Assembly (NCBI RefSeq): GCF_007655135.1
Contig: NC_045129.1
Span: 36,953,122 to 37,017,121 of the forward strand
DNA: 64,000 bases
Source: Punica granatum
Taxonomy: Eukaryota; Streptophyta; Magnoliopsida; Myrtales; Lythraceae
Direction of reading: 5' to 3'
The notes under the pieces were generated by a model. That model worked only from the letters and a program-made list of their open reading frames with translations, made no database searches and had not been told where the DNA came from. A program made the translations under genes and the position numbers. Below are positions 11,601 to 22,982 of this stretch, piece by piece. Position 1 is the stretch's first letter; every line of letters starts with the position of its first letter.

Positions 11601-13096
11601 CCAATGGAGAAAGGAACCTTGCATCGTTCGGTCACTCGGATATCACCCATTGACTTTATCCAGCCAATCGAATAAGGATTTGGGTGCTTCTCAACTGGCA
11701 ACTCTAGCTTCTCAACCACAGTTCTTCCTATGATATTCTCTTGACTTCCGCTGTCAATAATCAAGTTGAAAGTGCGTGAATGAATGTTGCACCTAGCACG
11801 AAATAGTTTGTTTATCTGGGATTGGTCTTCTTGCTTAGGTGCGAGCATCAACTTCCGAACCATGTATGCCTGCTCATAATCATCCTCACCGCTATATTCT
11901 TCCTCTCCTTCTTCCTCTTCCTCAGGATCGCAAAACACATCTTCAACATCTTCCTCATGCTCCACCAAAGCAATAGCCTTTCGCCGAGGACAATCACTCG
12001 ATCAATGACTCGGCCGGTTGTACTTGAAGCACTTTGCTGTGAATTATTTGGCATGAGAATTTTGGTTCCTTGAAGCTCCAGTCTCTGTCACCAGCTTCTT
12101 GCCAGCTGATTTATCGGAATTCCCTTGACCTTGCTTGTTTAATCCGGGTGGTTTAGTAACACGGCTTCTTTCTGCAGAGGTTTGTGACGATTCTGCAAAA
12201 TTCTTACGGTATGGATTTCCCTTGTTTTGCGCCATCCTCTCAGCCTTGAGAACTAAGCTTCGAGCATCATCCACTGTTGCTACCATATGCATGCCAATCT
12301 TGTCCCGAATAGTTGGCTTTAAACCTTTCATATACCGGGCAACTTGTTGGCTCTCTGACTCATTTAATGCATTACGCTCCGCCAACTTTAAGAATTCCGC
12401 CGTGTAGTCATGGACGGACCTCGACCCTTGCACACATCTCTGGTACTTCATGAACAAATATTGCTCATAATCTGGAAGAAGAAATCTAGCCCTCAACATT
12501 CGCCTCATGCGTTCCCAAGTTTGGATGGGCTGCTTTCCTACACGTCCTCTGTTCTCTTGCACACAATCTTGCCAAGCAGATGCTCGTCCCTTCAATCAGT
12601 ACGCCACCAGCTTCACACGCTTCTCCTCGGGAACCTCGGCGTATTCGAAGAACCGGTCAACTTCTGATAGCCAATCCAAGAATTCCTCGATGTTTAAGCA
12701 TCCGTTGAAAACGGGAATATCGGCCTTCAAACGAAAGTCTCCAGCATCCTGGCGATTTCCTTGATTCCTTCGTTGATGAGCAAATCGATTGTATGCAACT
12801 CCACTCTCCTCATCTGAATCTTCATAATATTGGATCCTACGGGGAACATGTTGAACAACAGGTGGCTCACAAGGAAAAACTCGATGTGCCTGACCGTCGT
12901 CTACTGCATTCTAGTCAGCACGCAAGTTTAGAGCACCAAGCATGGAACGTAGCTCCTCGAACTTCTAGTCTAGTCTTTGCTTAAACCTCCGCTCGAGAGT
13001 CCACTCCATCCTTTCGATCCTCTGCTCCAGTGCTTGAATCGCGCCCACCTCCTGCTCTTCGGCATTAGGGTGGTTGTGAATCGCCTCGTCCGTCAT
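8687..13096 (-). pseudogene. gag-pol polyprotein of the Ty3/Gypsy element, broken by nonsense changes
   Basis: From the ATG at 13096 the frame runs 1,470 codons to 8687 with no frameshift. Gag (to about 12000) has a retrotransposon gag core around RASAWQDCVQENRG. Its zinc knuckle is damaged: CFKY replaces the second Cys, and a stop follows the His. Protease has DSGSQENIIG, RT has the YFDDILIY active site, RNase H follows ([10 protein letters not shown]), then integrase with a CHTC zinc pair and the D,D,E residues in [15 protein letters not shown] and HPQTDGQTE. Internal stops lie at 12965, 12911, 12596, 12044, 12002, 10799, 10361, 9572 and 9128 (low coordinate of each). A tenth TAG at 8687 may be the original end or another change. 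No restored sequence is given. Confidence 0.93.
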
Positions 13097-13117
13097 GATC
13101 AGATTTAGGCAACTCCC

Positions 13118-13130
13118 GCTTTGATACCAA
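13118..13130 (-). other. Primer binding site of the Ty3/Gypsy element
   Basis: The minus strand reads TTGGTATCAAAGC directly after the 5' LTR. This matches the 3' end of initiator methionine tRNA (TGGTATCAGAGC) with one mismatch, the usual primer for plant LTR elements. Confidence 0.8.
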
Positions 13131-13131
13131 T

Positions 13132-13548
13132 TGACACAGCGCGAATCACGGTTTCTGGCGTCTAAATCTGAATTTAGACTCGAAGGGAATAGAACACGGC
13201 TAAACCCTAACGATATGCTGAAAACAAAGAGTTATGGCAAACTCAAAATATCATTCATCAATAGGTGTTTTTGAGGTATCCTTTTACAATGAGGTGAATA
13301 GCCAATATATAGAGGGAAGACACCTCCGTTGATTATAAAATAGGAAACTGACATCTAATTCTTCTAGATTACTTTCCTAAAATGCAACAAGGAAATAATC
13401 TGAAATAGAAAACTTCTAACTCCTGTCTCAAGCTATTATAGAAAATAACATCTAATTAAAGGAAACTATATTATAGCAATATTCTCCTTCAGTAGCAGCA
13501 GGAGTCTTCTAAAATATGGGCCGTCACTTTGGACTGGACTCCTTGTCA
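13132..13548 (-). repeat. 5' LTR of the Ty3/Gypsy element
   Basis: This is the upstream LTR in the element's own orientation, beginning TGACAAGGAGTCCAGTCC on the minus strand at 13548 and ending in CA at 13132. It aligns along its whole length with the copy at 8195-8612. Confidence 0.92.
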
Positions 13549-13553
13549 TCTAG

Positions 13554-14091
13554 GAATAACGATGATGAGGTGGCATACTATGGGCATGTCGCCAAGGAAC
13601 GGCCGAGTGCAGTGGCATCGGGAAGCCTAGACCAACGCGGTAGAGAGAGAGAGAGAGAGAACTCGTAAGTCAATGTTCAAACGGTAAGATTAATTTGTAT
13701 AACTTAAAATCTTCCATGGTGAATTTCTTCAAATGGCAAGGACTAATTTGTATAACATAAATTTTTCATGGATGAATTTCAATATTGAGGTCTTTTCTGG
13801 GGATCAATTTGCATGTTTTGTCAAATTTTTTGGGTGGCATTTTCCCTAGGAGCAATCGCTACTATAAAGATTCCGTCTTTTGTTATTGGTCGACTCTGAA
13901 TCTTAGGCGCCTGTCCGAAATCAATCTCTCGTTGTTCGTTTAGCTGACACTCACAGCTGATTCAAGAAGCATCGCGCGAATTTCGAACGGCAGATAAGGT
14001 TGTCGGCCCGCAGCCAGCAGCCAGAATCAGGAAGTTCCCATTTTCTTGTTCATTCCAATTCCTCTGTTGAGGAAGCGGAGGAGGAGAAGTG
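13554..14091 (+). other. Upstream region and leader of ABA3
   Basis: Non-coding stretch between the retrotransposon and ABA3. It contains a GA run at about 13644-13660 and a TATA-like ctataaaga at 13861-13869, about 230 bases before the ABA3 start codon. Pyrimidine-rich leader sequence follows. Confidence 0.5.
13861..13869 (+). promoter_or_regulatory. Candidate TATA box of ABA3
   Basis: CTATAAAGA matches the plant TATA consensus and lies about 230 bases before the ATG, which would give a leader of roughly 200 bases. No transcript data support it here. Confidence 0.4.
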
Positions 14092-17000
14092 ATGGACAAA
14101 GACAAGGCGGAGTTCTTGAAGGAGTTCGGCGACGGCTACGGATACCCCGATGGTCCCAAATCGATTGATGAAATCCGAGCCACTGAGTTCAAGCGATTGG
14201 AGGGTCTGCTTCCTTTCTCTCATTCTCCATGCCTCTTTTGCCGGCCACCTGAATAATTTGGTATTGGTTTCGGTTTTGTTCTTGGGCGAATTTTACTTCC
14301 AGGTCTTGTCTACTTGGATCACGCTGGAGCAACCTTGTATTCTGAGCTGCAGATGGAAGCTATTTTTAAGGAGCTGACTACCACTGTCTATGGAAATCCT
14401 CGTATCCTGTTCTTTGCCAAACTCGTCTCTCTGGCCTTGTGGTTCATTTTCCTTTGGTCCAATTAGTAGCTCAAGAAAGATTTGGTCTTTTCGAACTTTG
14501 GATGGATAATCATGAGAAAACGGAACCCACAATTTCCATTCGTTTCCAACGATCCTAGAACTTTGGCTTATTTGAAGATATACTTTCTCTTGCTGAGAGT
14601 TTCAAGTACCCTCTTAAGTCTAGCTTTTCTCAGTTGTTTACATCAACTCATGTGCAAGCACTGAAGATCGATGAATTCTTTGACTAAGAGAAAGATAGCC
14701 AGAGTGACACAAGCATGGCGACTTCTGACATTGTGAGGGAAGCGCGGCAGCAGGTACTTTAATTTGTGCTTTAAGCTGTTTGATTTTATTCCTAAAAGAT
14801 AGATTGATAGTGCATTACATGGAATTGCTTGGGCCTATCACTCATTTGTATGCTTCTTAATAGGAGCATGTATCAGTGCATAATGCCCCAATTCAAATGT
14901 TCATTTTGATCTCGTAGTGACTGTTGTGTTTTTAATGTTTCTTGTACCCTTTGGCTTTCCCTGGTTAAGTTTGTAACGGCTGGTCTCTGATGATGCACAG
15001 GTCCTTGAATACTGCAATGCATCCCCAGGAGAGTATAGGTGCATTTTCACTTCAGGGGCCACAGCAGCACTGAAACTGGTGGGAGAAGCATTTCCATGGA
15101 GCTCCCAAAGCCGTTTTATGTACACAATTGAGAACCATAACAGTGTCCTTGGCATTAGGGAGTATCCTTATCAGTAGCATGTTCCTTTATCATGGTAGCA
15201 ATATGGGATTTAAGACCTTGTTTGAATCCATAAGGATCTTTTCTTACTCTTCTAACAGTAGTAGTTCCAAAGAGTTCGTAAAATGCCTTACTAAATGTAC
15301 AGGGTTCACTTTCTTATTCTCTTCTCTTTCTTTTGGAGCCTTTGCCTCAACCCTTTATGTGTTTGCCCTTAACCTTATCTGAGGTACGCTTTGGACCAAG
15401 GAGCTACTGCATGCGCAGTAGATATTGAAGAATCTGTGCATTGTGGCAAAAGTTTAATCAAGGTTTTTCAGCATTCAAGCCAGAGAAGACATGAGTGCCA
15501 AGATTACAAAGCTGCTGGTAATTTCGAAGGCTGTGATTTCTGAAAGCATCTTTTTGCCCCCTATTCCATTTTATTTTTTTGGAAGAGGATCAAGAGTGGT
15601 GCATTTAGAGGTGGAATTCACTTTAATAGAATGCATTTATCAGGAAAACCAAGTTGCTATGGATCTGTAAGTGTCGCATCTTTATAGGAACTTCCTGGAG
15701 TTAAATGATGGCAGCATTATGTTTTGACGTCTTGTTGCTTTATACTTACGCCTCAAAAATTTATTGTTGGAAAAAAAAATTTCCCTGTATATTGGTCTCT
15801 CAAATTTGCCGACTACTTGGTTCCTTTGCAGGGGACACATACAGTTTATTCGCCCTTCCCTCAGAATGTAATTTCTCAGGGGTGAGATTCAACCTCGACT
15901 TAGTTAAAATGATTAAAGAAGATTCCGAAAATGTACTGGGAGGCTCTGGTTTTCACAGGTTTACATTTTTAAACCACAGTGGTTTTATTTAGCCTTTTGG
16001 TCAATCTGTATGAGGATTTACTTACTACTATAAACTTGCCATCCCTGTTATTGTGTCCTTTTGGATTTAGAAATATTTTATGCCGACTGGAATACACCTC
16101 ATCTCTCTAACCATGAAATGGCTGGAACATTCGTAGTGCTAATATTTTGTTTCACAGAAACAAATGGATGGTCTTGATTGATGCTGCCAAAGGATGTGCA
16201 ACACAGAAAGTGGACTTATCTAGATATCCTGCTGATTTTGTGGCCATATCGTTTTATAAGGCAAGTGTCTGCATTCATGAGAGCAATTCAGGAAAAGACT
16301 TCTGCCATCTTGTCCTGAAAATTTCACTCTTTGTTGTTTTCAGTTATTTGGCTATCCAACAGGATTAGGGGCTCTCATCGTCCAAAAGGGTAAACTACTT
16401 TTCACAAGTGAAATTACATCTTAAAGAGGACTCATAATTTAATTAGTGGAATAAATTCTCTTTACAAGAGTGTGCTAAGTTTAACTTTTTTCTAATCTTC
16501 GTACTACCTATATTAAACTGCAGAATCTGCCAACTTGCTGAGGAAGAAATACTTTAGTGGAGGTATTTTGTTTGATATTTAATTGTTCATAAAATGTTTT
16601 AGTTGATAGTCTCATAGATTGACTCCTACCTTTTTACAGGAACTGTTGCAGCTTCAATTGCTGACATAGACTTTGTTAAACGAAGGGAAGATGTTGAAGA
16701 GTCATTCGAGGATGGAACCACTTCATTTCTAAGCATTGCTTCTATCCGTCACGGGTTTAACTTGCTGAATTCTTTAACGGTAACAGCAATATCACGGTGG
16801 GTATATTTTCTCTAAACAATAATCTGGATAATCTGCAATATCATGTGTCACAACTCCCAAGACATATAAGTGCCACACAAATTCTGTTACACCCCAATTA
16901 CCACGGTAATTTAAATTGTAGAAAATGCAAGAATTTTAACTTTGAATTTATGTTTTTCTTTTAGTCTAAATTTAGACTTTCCATTTTGTGCAGACACACA

Positions 17001-20000
17001 GCCTCTCTTGCCACATACTTAAGAAAGATGCTTTTGGACTTAAGGCATGAAAATGGAGCTGAAGTTTGCTCACTTTATAGAGGTCAAGCTTCAATGGTAG
17101 TTTCTTTGCTAGAGATGCTTGATATCTTGCATTAATATGTAGAAACTTTCTATTATATGTGTCCCCGTGGTTTGTTAGGATATGGGTCCCACTATTGCAT
17201 TCAACCTGAAGAGGCCAGATGGCTCTTGGTTTGGCTATCGTGAAGTTGAAAAGTTGGCTTCTCTTTCTGGAATTCAATTACGGGTAATCCAATTATGATG
17301 GACTTCAGAGAAGCGAGTAATATCTGGAATTTAGCATTCTATAAAATACTTACTGTATAGCATTTTTATCCATTATGCATAGACGGGATGTTTTTGCAAT
17401 CCTGGAGCATGTGCAAAGTATCTTGGTTTGTCTCACCGGGATCTTCTATCCAATCTTGAGGTACTTTTCTATATTCTTGCATTTCTTTTCTTTCACTCTT
17501 TTCTTGCATCATTATACAGACTTTCTTTTCTAGAGTTCATACATGTCCTGAAAGTCAAATGTTGATTCAGGCTGGTCATGTATGTTGGGATGATAACGAC
17601 ATTGTAAATGGGAAACCAACTGGAGCTGTGAGAGTGTCTTTCAGCTATATTTCAACTTATGAAGATGCAAAGGTAGACTTCCCTTGCAATTTCAGTTTTC
17701 CATTATATCTTCTTATGATGAATAATGATGTGCAAGTGAGCAAGTGTTTCTTGTATTGCATGTCAATCATTTGTCTTACAACTGAACCTTTTAATCATGT
17801 CTTTCTCTCTTTTTCTGCAGAAATTCCTTGATTTCCTCCACAGATCGTTTGTAACATCTGGCAATCATTGTACACGTCCATGTAAGTTGTGAACAACGAA
17901 TTATTAGAACCAGTATATAGTTAAGGTAGCTTTGTATCCTATGTGTATAAGATGAAATTTATGATTTGCATCATCATGATCTAAATTGTTCGAAGTGAAT
18001 GATTCCTGTTTCAGAATCTTGTACATTTGCTCTTTTATATTTTTGTAAAGTTTATAGTTGTTTCACATTTCTGTATGCTCAAAGTAGTGAATTCATGCTG
18101 TTTGTGACTTCTGCATTTTGCAACATTTCAGGTCCTGAAAGATTCTCATTAGATCGGGGGATTTGTGTTAAGTCTATATATATCTACCCAATTAAATCAT
18201 GTGGAGGATTTAGTGTTGAGAGTTGGCCTCTTAGCTATACTGGTAATTGCTTGTTTGTTCCTCAGTAAGCATCTTCTTAGTAATGTAATTGATATTAAAA
18301 ATATGTTCTCTTTTCCCTCCCTCCAATTGGCTGTCGTGGATGTTAAATGATAGATACTATTATCAATTATATTTTGCTTTCTCATTGGAAATTAATTCAC
18401 CTTGATTTGTGCAAATTTTGAACACTGCCAAGTCTCTGGAATTTGGTTTCTGTTAACGAGGATAATCTTAAGTCTTTCCTTGACTCTACTTCAAATAACC
18501 TTGGCCTTTGTTCCATTATTTTGCATCAGTAGGTCTTTTGGGCCTTCCAAGTTGATACCTTTGATACGCTCAAAACTGGAACTTTTTTTTTATAATTTAT
18601 TATCCATTTCTCTGAATTGAAGTTTTCTTATGAAATGAATTGATGGACCTGTTGCTTCTCGTTTGTTCAGGCTTTCTACATGATCGGGGATGGGTTCTGA
18701 AAAGTCTAACTGGTGAAATTCTTACACAGAAGAAGGTTCGAGCATCCACTTTGAACTATAGTCCGTACTCAGTAATAATGCATATCATTTAGAATATTAT
18801 CTGAAGTAAAGCAGTACAGATGAAACCTTGAAATCTATATTGTTTGCCTTTAGTTTGCAGAAACTAATTGGTGGCCTTGCTTCTGTTAAATGTGAATAAC
18901 TATCTCTTTCCCTTGATTAAACACGTTATACCAGTGGTAAAGTGCTTCTGTCCTTTCCAAATCATAGATTTCAGAGGCCAGAGTATGAATTAGGAATGGC
19001 TGAGTTGGATGGAAATAATTGGAACTTCTCTTAGACATGCCTCGTAATATTTCTTGTGTAAGCAATATTCGTATGCACCCTCGTATATGCATGCATTCGT
19101 TTCTGAGAAATGGGAGGGACCTAGAAAATATCTTCATTTTGCAGGTTCCTAGCCTGGGCCTCATAAGCACTTTCATTGACCTCAGCCGTGGTATATTGGT
19201 TGTCAAGACACCACGTTGCAAGGACAAGCTAGAGATCGATATTGGCCCAGATTCACAGAAACATGCAAGAGATCAAATCAATTTGCATGCTCGGAGGTAT
19301 CATTCCATTTCCGATTGCTACTTCAAAGTAACTGAAGGGATAAACGACTGACCAGAATGACAATGCCAGCTGCTGCTTCAATGGATCTGATGATATCTTA
19401 GGAACAAATTTACCAGATTGTGTACTTTCAGTTGCTTATTTCATGGTCCTTTAGTGTAGCTTACAGACGGATTTTTTTTTCTTCTGTAGATATGACGTGC
19501 AGGTCTACAGTGACGACGTCAATGTGTGGTTCAGTAATGCTGTTGGTCGACCCTGCTTGTTGTTACGATGTGCTATCAACAGAAACTTTGACCACTCCAA
19601 AGAGAACGGCAGTGCTGAAGGCTGCCGAGATGTAAAGAGCCAGTTAAACTTTGCTAATGAAGCTCAGTTCTTGTTGATATCTGAGGAGAGCTTGTCTGAT
19701 CTAGATAGCCGGATTAAATTAGGTAATCCTGCTATTTCGAATTTCTACTGTAAGTAATAAAATGAAGTTGTTTAAATGGAGAATTTCCTTTCTACGATTA
19801 TTTCTGAAAGTATGCTCTTTTATTATTTATTGTTATCAGCTCATGTGGAAGAGGGTGCTCAACAATCACCAATCCGAATCAGTCCAAACAGATTCAGGCC
19901 GAATCTCATCATATCTGGAGGGGAACCGTATGCAGAGGATAGTTTGCGTACCCTTAAAATTGGAGGAAACTTATTCACAGTAAGTTATCTGCTGGTCCTC

Positions 20001-20536
20001 TCATCATCGGCGACTCTTGTGGTTTGTAAACAACAACTAATAATGAGTTGTTACTAAATGATAATTAATCCAGAATTATTTCCGATTGTAGCGAGAGTTC
20101 GGACTTGTGTACGGAATGGTCTTAACAGGCAAATCTGAAGTTCATATTTGTAGATTTATAGGCCATTGGGGATTCATACATTTATGCTTGCTTGCACAGT
20201 CGATAGGTGGGTGCAACCGTTGCCAGATGATCAATATGACGAGTGAAGGAGGTGAAGTCATCAAGTCGAAGGAACCTCTGGCCACCTTAGCGTCATACAG
20301 GAGACAAAAGGTTAGGCATCAATAATCTCTCTATCGAATTATAGTGCTCTTCTTTGTACTTGAAAAGACTTTTTGGTGCATTTGTAATTACTTTCCTTTT
20401 CTTCTCCTTCCTATATGATTTGCAGGGAAAGATTTTATTCGGCATTCTGCTAAGATACGAGGCTGTCGCTGAAGAAGAGCAAGACAGGAAGTATTCACGG
20501 ATTAAAGTGGGAGATGAAGTGCATCCCAGCATATAA
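14092..20536 (+). CDS. ABA3: Molybdenum cofactor sulfurase (ABA3 type), 22 coding exons
   Basis: ABA3 adds the terminal sulfur to molybdenum cofactor of aldehyde oxidase and xanthine dehydrogenase and is needed for the last step of abscisic acid synthesis. Exons: 14092-14203, 14303-14401, 14695-14753, 15001-15161, 15384-15517, 15832-15958, 16158-16260, 16344-16389, 16524-16562, 16640-16796, 16994-17096, 17179-17283, 17383-17460, 17571-17672, 17821-17881, 18132-18242, 18671-18735, 19145-19296, 19490-19722, 19840-19979, 20200-20310, 20426-20536. They join to 802 residues, the family length. The NifS-like domain has YLDHAGATLYSELQ, the PLP lysine in SFYKLFGYPTGLG (about residue 265) and the cysteine loop TGCFCNPGAC (about 416-425). 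The MOSC half has YPIKSCGGFSV, NRFRPNLIISGGEPY and GGCNRCQMI. The intron after exon 7 has a GC donor. No disabling change was seen. Confidence 0.96.
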
Positions 20537-21521
20537 TCATCTGCTGAAAACTGGTGTGGGCTTCAGAGAGTGGAGTAAATTAGTGTCGAGTTCCCTGACC
20601 TGCCCTGAACGAACTGCACTGAGGAAGGTGATTCTATGATCACAGCAATCGACAATTACAGCAGGGAATTGATCAGGAAGTTTTGATGTCCTCGATAGTA
20701 ATGGAAACCTAAGGAAACCGGTAGAGATCACAACTCGAGCTGGATCTGTTCTGGGATTCAAAATTACCAGCTCTGCAAGTAGAAGTTGTATATAACCACC
20801 AAAATGCTGTCACTAATGTGAAGACTCATTCCAGAAATAACAAACTTCACATCTTTCACTGCTTCTGATCTCTTTGTTCTTCCACGCGGAACTTTCGTCT
20901 ATTCTTTTTTCGAAATTAATGAAGTCGTTGGATGCCACTCCAACTTATGTGGACGATACCACTCGATCTGCTATTGTCATTTGAACATACCCCGAAACAA
21001 ACAATTTCAGGAGGAAAGAAGATAAATCTTCACTAGTTTGATCTGAGGCCAAATCGTGTGATTAAACTCACGTACATTGCCCAAAAATCTGCTTACACTC
21101 AAATCCGTTCTAGCAAGCTCATCCAAGTCGACCCCACCGAGCTGGACCTTGTTTTTCTTCCTAATAGCAACCTCCAGGGCCGAGGCATGCTACTCTTCCC
21201 TCGCCAGAGGATTGTTGGGACGGCTTCAGAACATCCATGAGTCTCTCCTATGACCCGATGGCATATGCCTAGCAAGTATTAGCAAAGACAGAAAGGGCAT
21301 GGACAGGCTCTTCCTAGATATAAACTGCATCACTATCTTGTTGGAGTCGGAAGGAGCCCGGGATAGTGCAGAATTTTAAAAACCTCCGGGACATGCCGAA
21401 CGGAAGGTGTTCAAATCTTGGTGCTGTGCAAGCCTTTCAAGTAACCTCAGTAACAACTAACAAGGCGTGTTCGGTTAAGGAGCTAGATACACACATTTGC
21501 CAATGACAATTGATTAACTGT
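20537..21521. other. Intergenic DNA downstream of ABA3
   Basis: Follows the ABA3 stop codon and should include its 3' UTR. Short open frames here have no recognisable family pattern. Nothing else is supported. Confidence 0.5.
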
Positions 21522-22262
21522 TTACAATAAGCTCGGCCCCCGCTCGATAAATCCAGCTGGAGAAGCTGAAGAGCATCCTTCAATACTGGAGCAATAATAG
21601 GGGTACGCCAGCAGTGTCATTAGCTCATCATCAGAGAAAAGCCAGTTTTCAGAGACCACGTGCCCGTGAATCCTTGAGTAAGTGATGCCAAACGAGCAAA
21701 GCTCGATGTCTTCCGATAAACCGTTGATGGGAGGGTTGATATATTGGAATCTGCCACCAATGACATCTGCAGGATGGATGGAATAGGCTCCTGAAACTTT
21801 CACCACAATGGGCTGGAGAGAGTACGTATCGGTATCGCCCATGGGGCATTCCTACTACTGCAATGAAGAACCCCGAGATGATAGGAAGAACTCCTAAGTC
21901 TCTGCCATGGATGACTTATGTGCCATATGAAGAAATCGGATGGATATGGCTCAACACTCGTAAAGTCACCGCAACACTCGTAAAATCGCATCATTTGGTC
22001 CACGCCATAGAGGGACCGTCGCCACCCAACGGTGCAAGCCAGTAGCTTCTCTCCCATCAATGATGGCCATTCTCGTGCAGGTTCGGCCTTTCCCCCCGAC
22101 ATCAAGTAAATATTAAAATTTGAACACATTCATCTACTTCCCATTCAAGCCACTGGCAAGTGCCCATGAAGCTGGCGGCGAGCCATTCCGGTATATCAGA
22201 GTGTTCTTCACCCATCCTTGCTGAAGACCTGAGCTTGGCCAACAGACTGCCGCCTATGTTCA
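21522..22262 (-). other. Unrecognised possible coding region or pseudogene
   Basis: Three overlapping minus-strand frames lie in succession. The first runs from an ATG at 22262 (MNIGGSLLAKLRSSARMGEE) to a stop near 22105, the second spans 21800-22129, and the third spans 21522-21842 (106 codons, beginning MGDTDTYSLQPIVVKV). The third has protein-like composition, including GRFQYINPPINGLSEDIELC, but matches no family I know. The breaks could be introns, frameshifts in a pseudogene, or simple chance. A short direct repeat, acactcgtaaa, interrupts the second frame. A conserved-domain or transcript search would decide. Confidence 0.25.
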
Positions 22263-22982
22263 TTTAAATTCACCGTGTGATATTTCCGGTCAAGAAAGCG
22301 GGGCCCATAGAAAAGGGTAAAATTTCCTTACGGGAATACTGCCACGTCAGATCTATGGTTAAACGACACGTGGCGTTAGGCGCGGAGTGGTTGCGTCCTA
22401 GGCAGGAGAGTGGCTGGAAATGATTGGAGCTAGCAAAGTCTTTCCGGTGGTGTCGACCTCACTGGATCCTCAATGTCAACTAACTTCGTTCAGCACTTCA
22501 AAGCAGAGCAGAGCAGCACAGCAGTTAATGAAGTGCTTACCGCGACCTTTCTCCATATCCTTCCCGCCGTTTTTGAGTCGTCAGTGGAGAAGTACTTCAA
22601 AGTGATTCCCTGAACGTTGCGGTGGAACCCGGAGTCAGTTTATGTTCTCTTCTCTTATATGCCTTCTGGGTTTTCCTAAGGTTTCTCATGTAAGCCCGAT
22701 TCTGGAACATCTTCAGTAGGTTTTCTGTTCAGAGTTAACATCTTTCTTGCATGATTCTGTGCTTTTAGAGTTAAGTTGATACCGGAGCCATTTTTATTTT
22801 TATTTCGTGACATGGAGTCCATTTTCGATGTGTTTACACCTATCGGGAATCGTTTTGTTGGTGTTATGCTGCCAAAGAAAGTCATCCTAACCGATAAGAT
22901 TACTGCTGATTGCAGACATGGACGATGCATTATACATACCAATTTGTATTAGCATTCTACCAGTAGAGAAAGAAACATCGGG
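22263..22982 (+). other. Upstream region of the PHO1-family gene
   Basis: Intergenic sequence before the PHO1 start. I looked for a PHR1-binding site (GNATATNC) and found no exact match here. No other gene is supported. Confidence 0.5.

Larger units (their letters stand above)
8195..13548 (-). mobile_element. Full-length Ty3/Gypsy LTR retrotransposon, CRM-like clade, inactive
   Basis: Two LTRs of about 417 bases bound the element and both end TG...CA. The flanking target duplication is TCTAA on the left and TCTAG on the right, one base apart from identity. A methionine-tRNA-type primer site and a purine tract sit just inside the LTRs. Between them lies one gag-pol frame in the order gag, protease, RT, RNase H, integrase, which defines Ty3/Gypsy. 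RT strings such as ESLSPCAVPALLTPKKD and FPIPRLDDMLDQLHG resemble the CRM clade of chromoviruses; the clade call is from memory of the family pattern. Ten in-frame stops, nine of them clearly internal, make it non-autonomous. By hand count the LTRs differ at roughly 30-35 sites. Confidence 0.93.

Noticed and set aside
9992..12984. Plus-strand frames opposite gag-pol (for example 12507-12764)
   Set aside because: Antisense shadows of the retrotransposon polyprotein.
22263..22982. PHR1-binding site (GNATATNC) upstream of PHO1-like gene
   Set aside because: Near matches (for example ggtatatcag, gatatttc) break the consensus.
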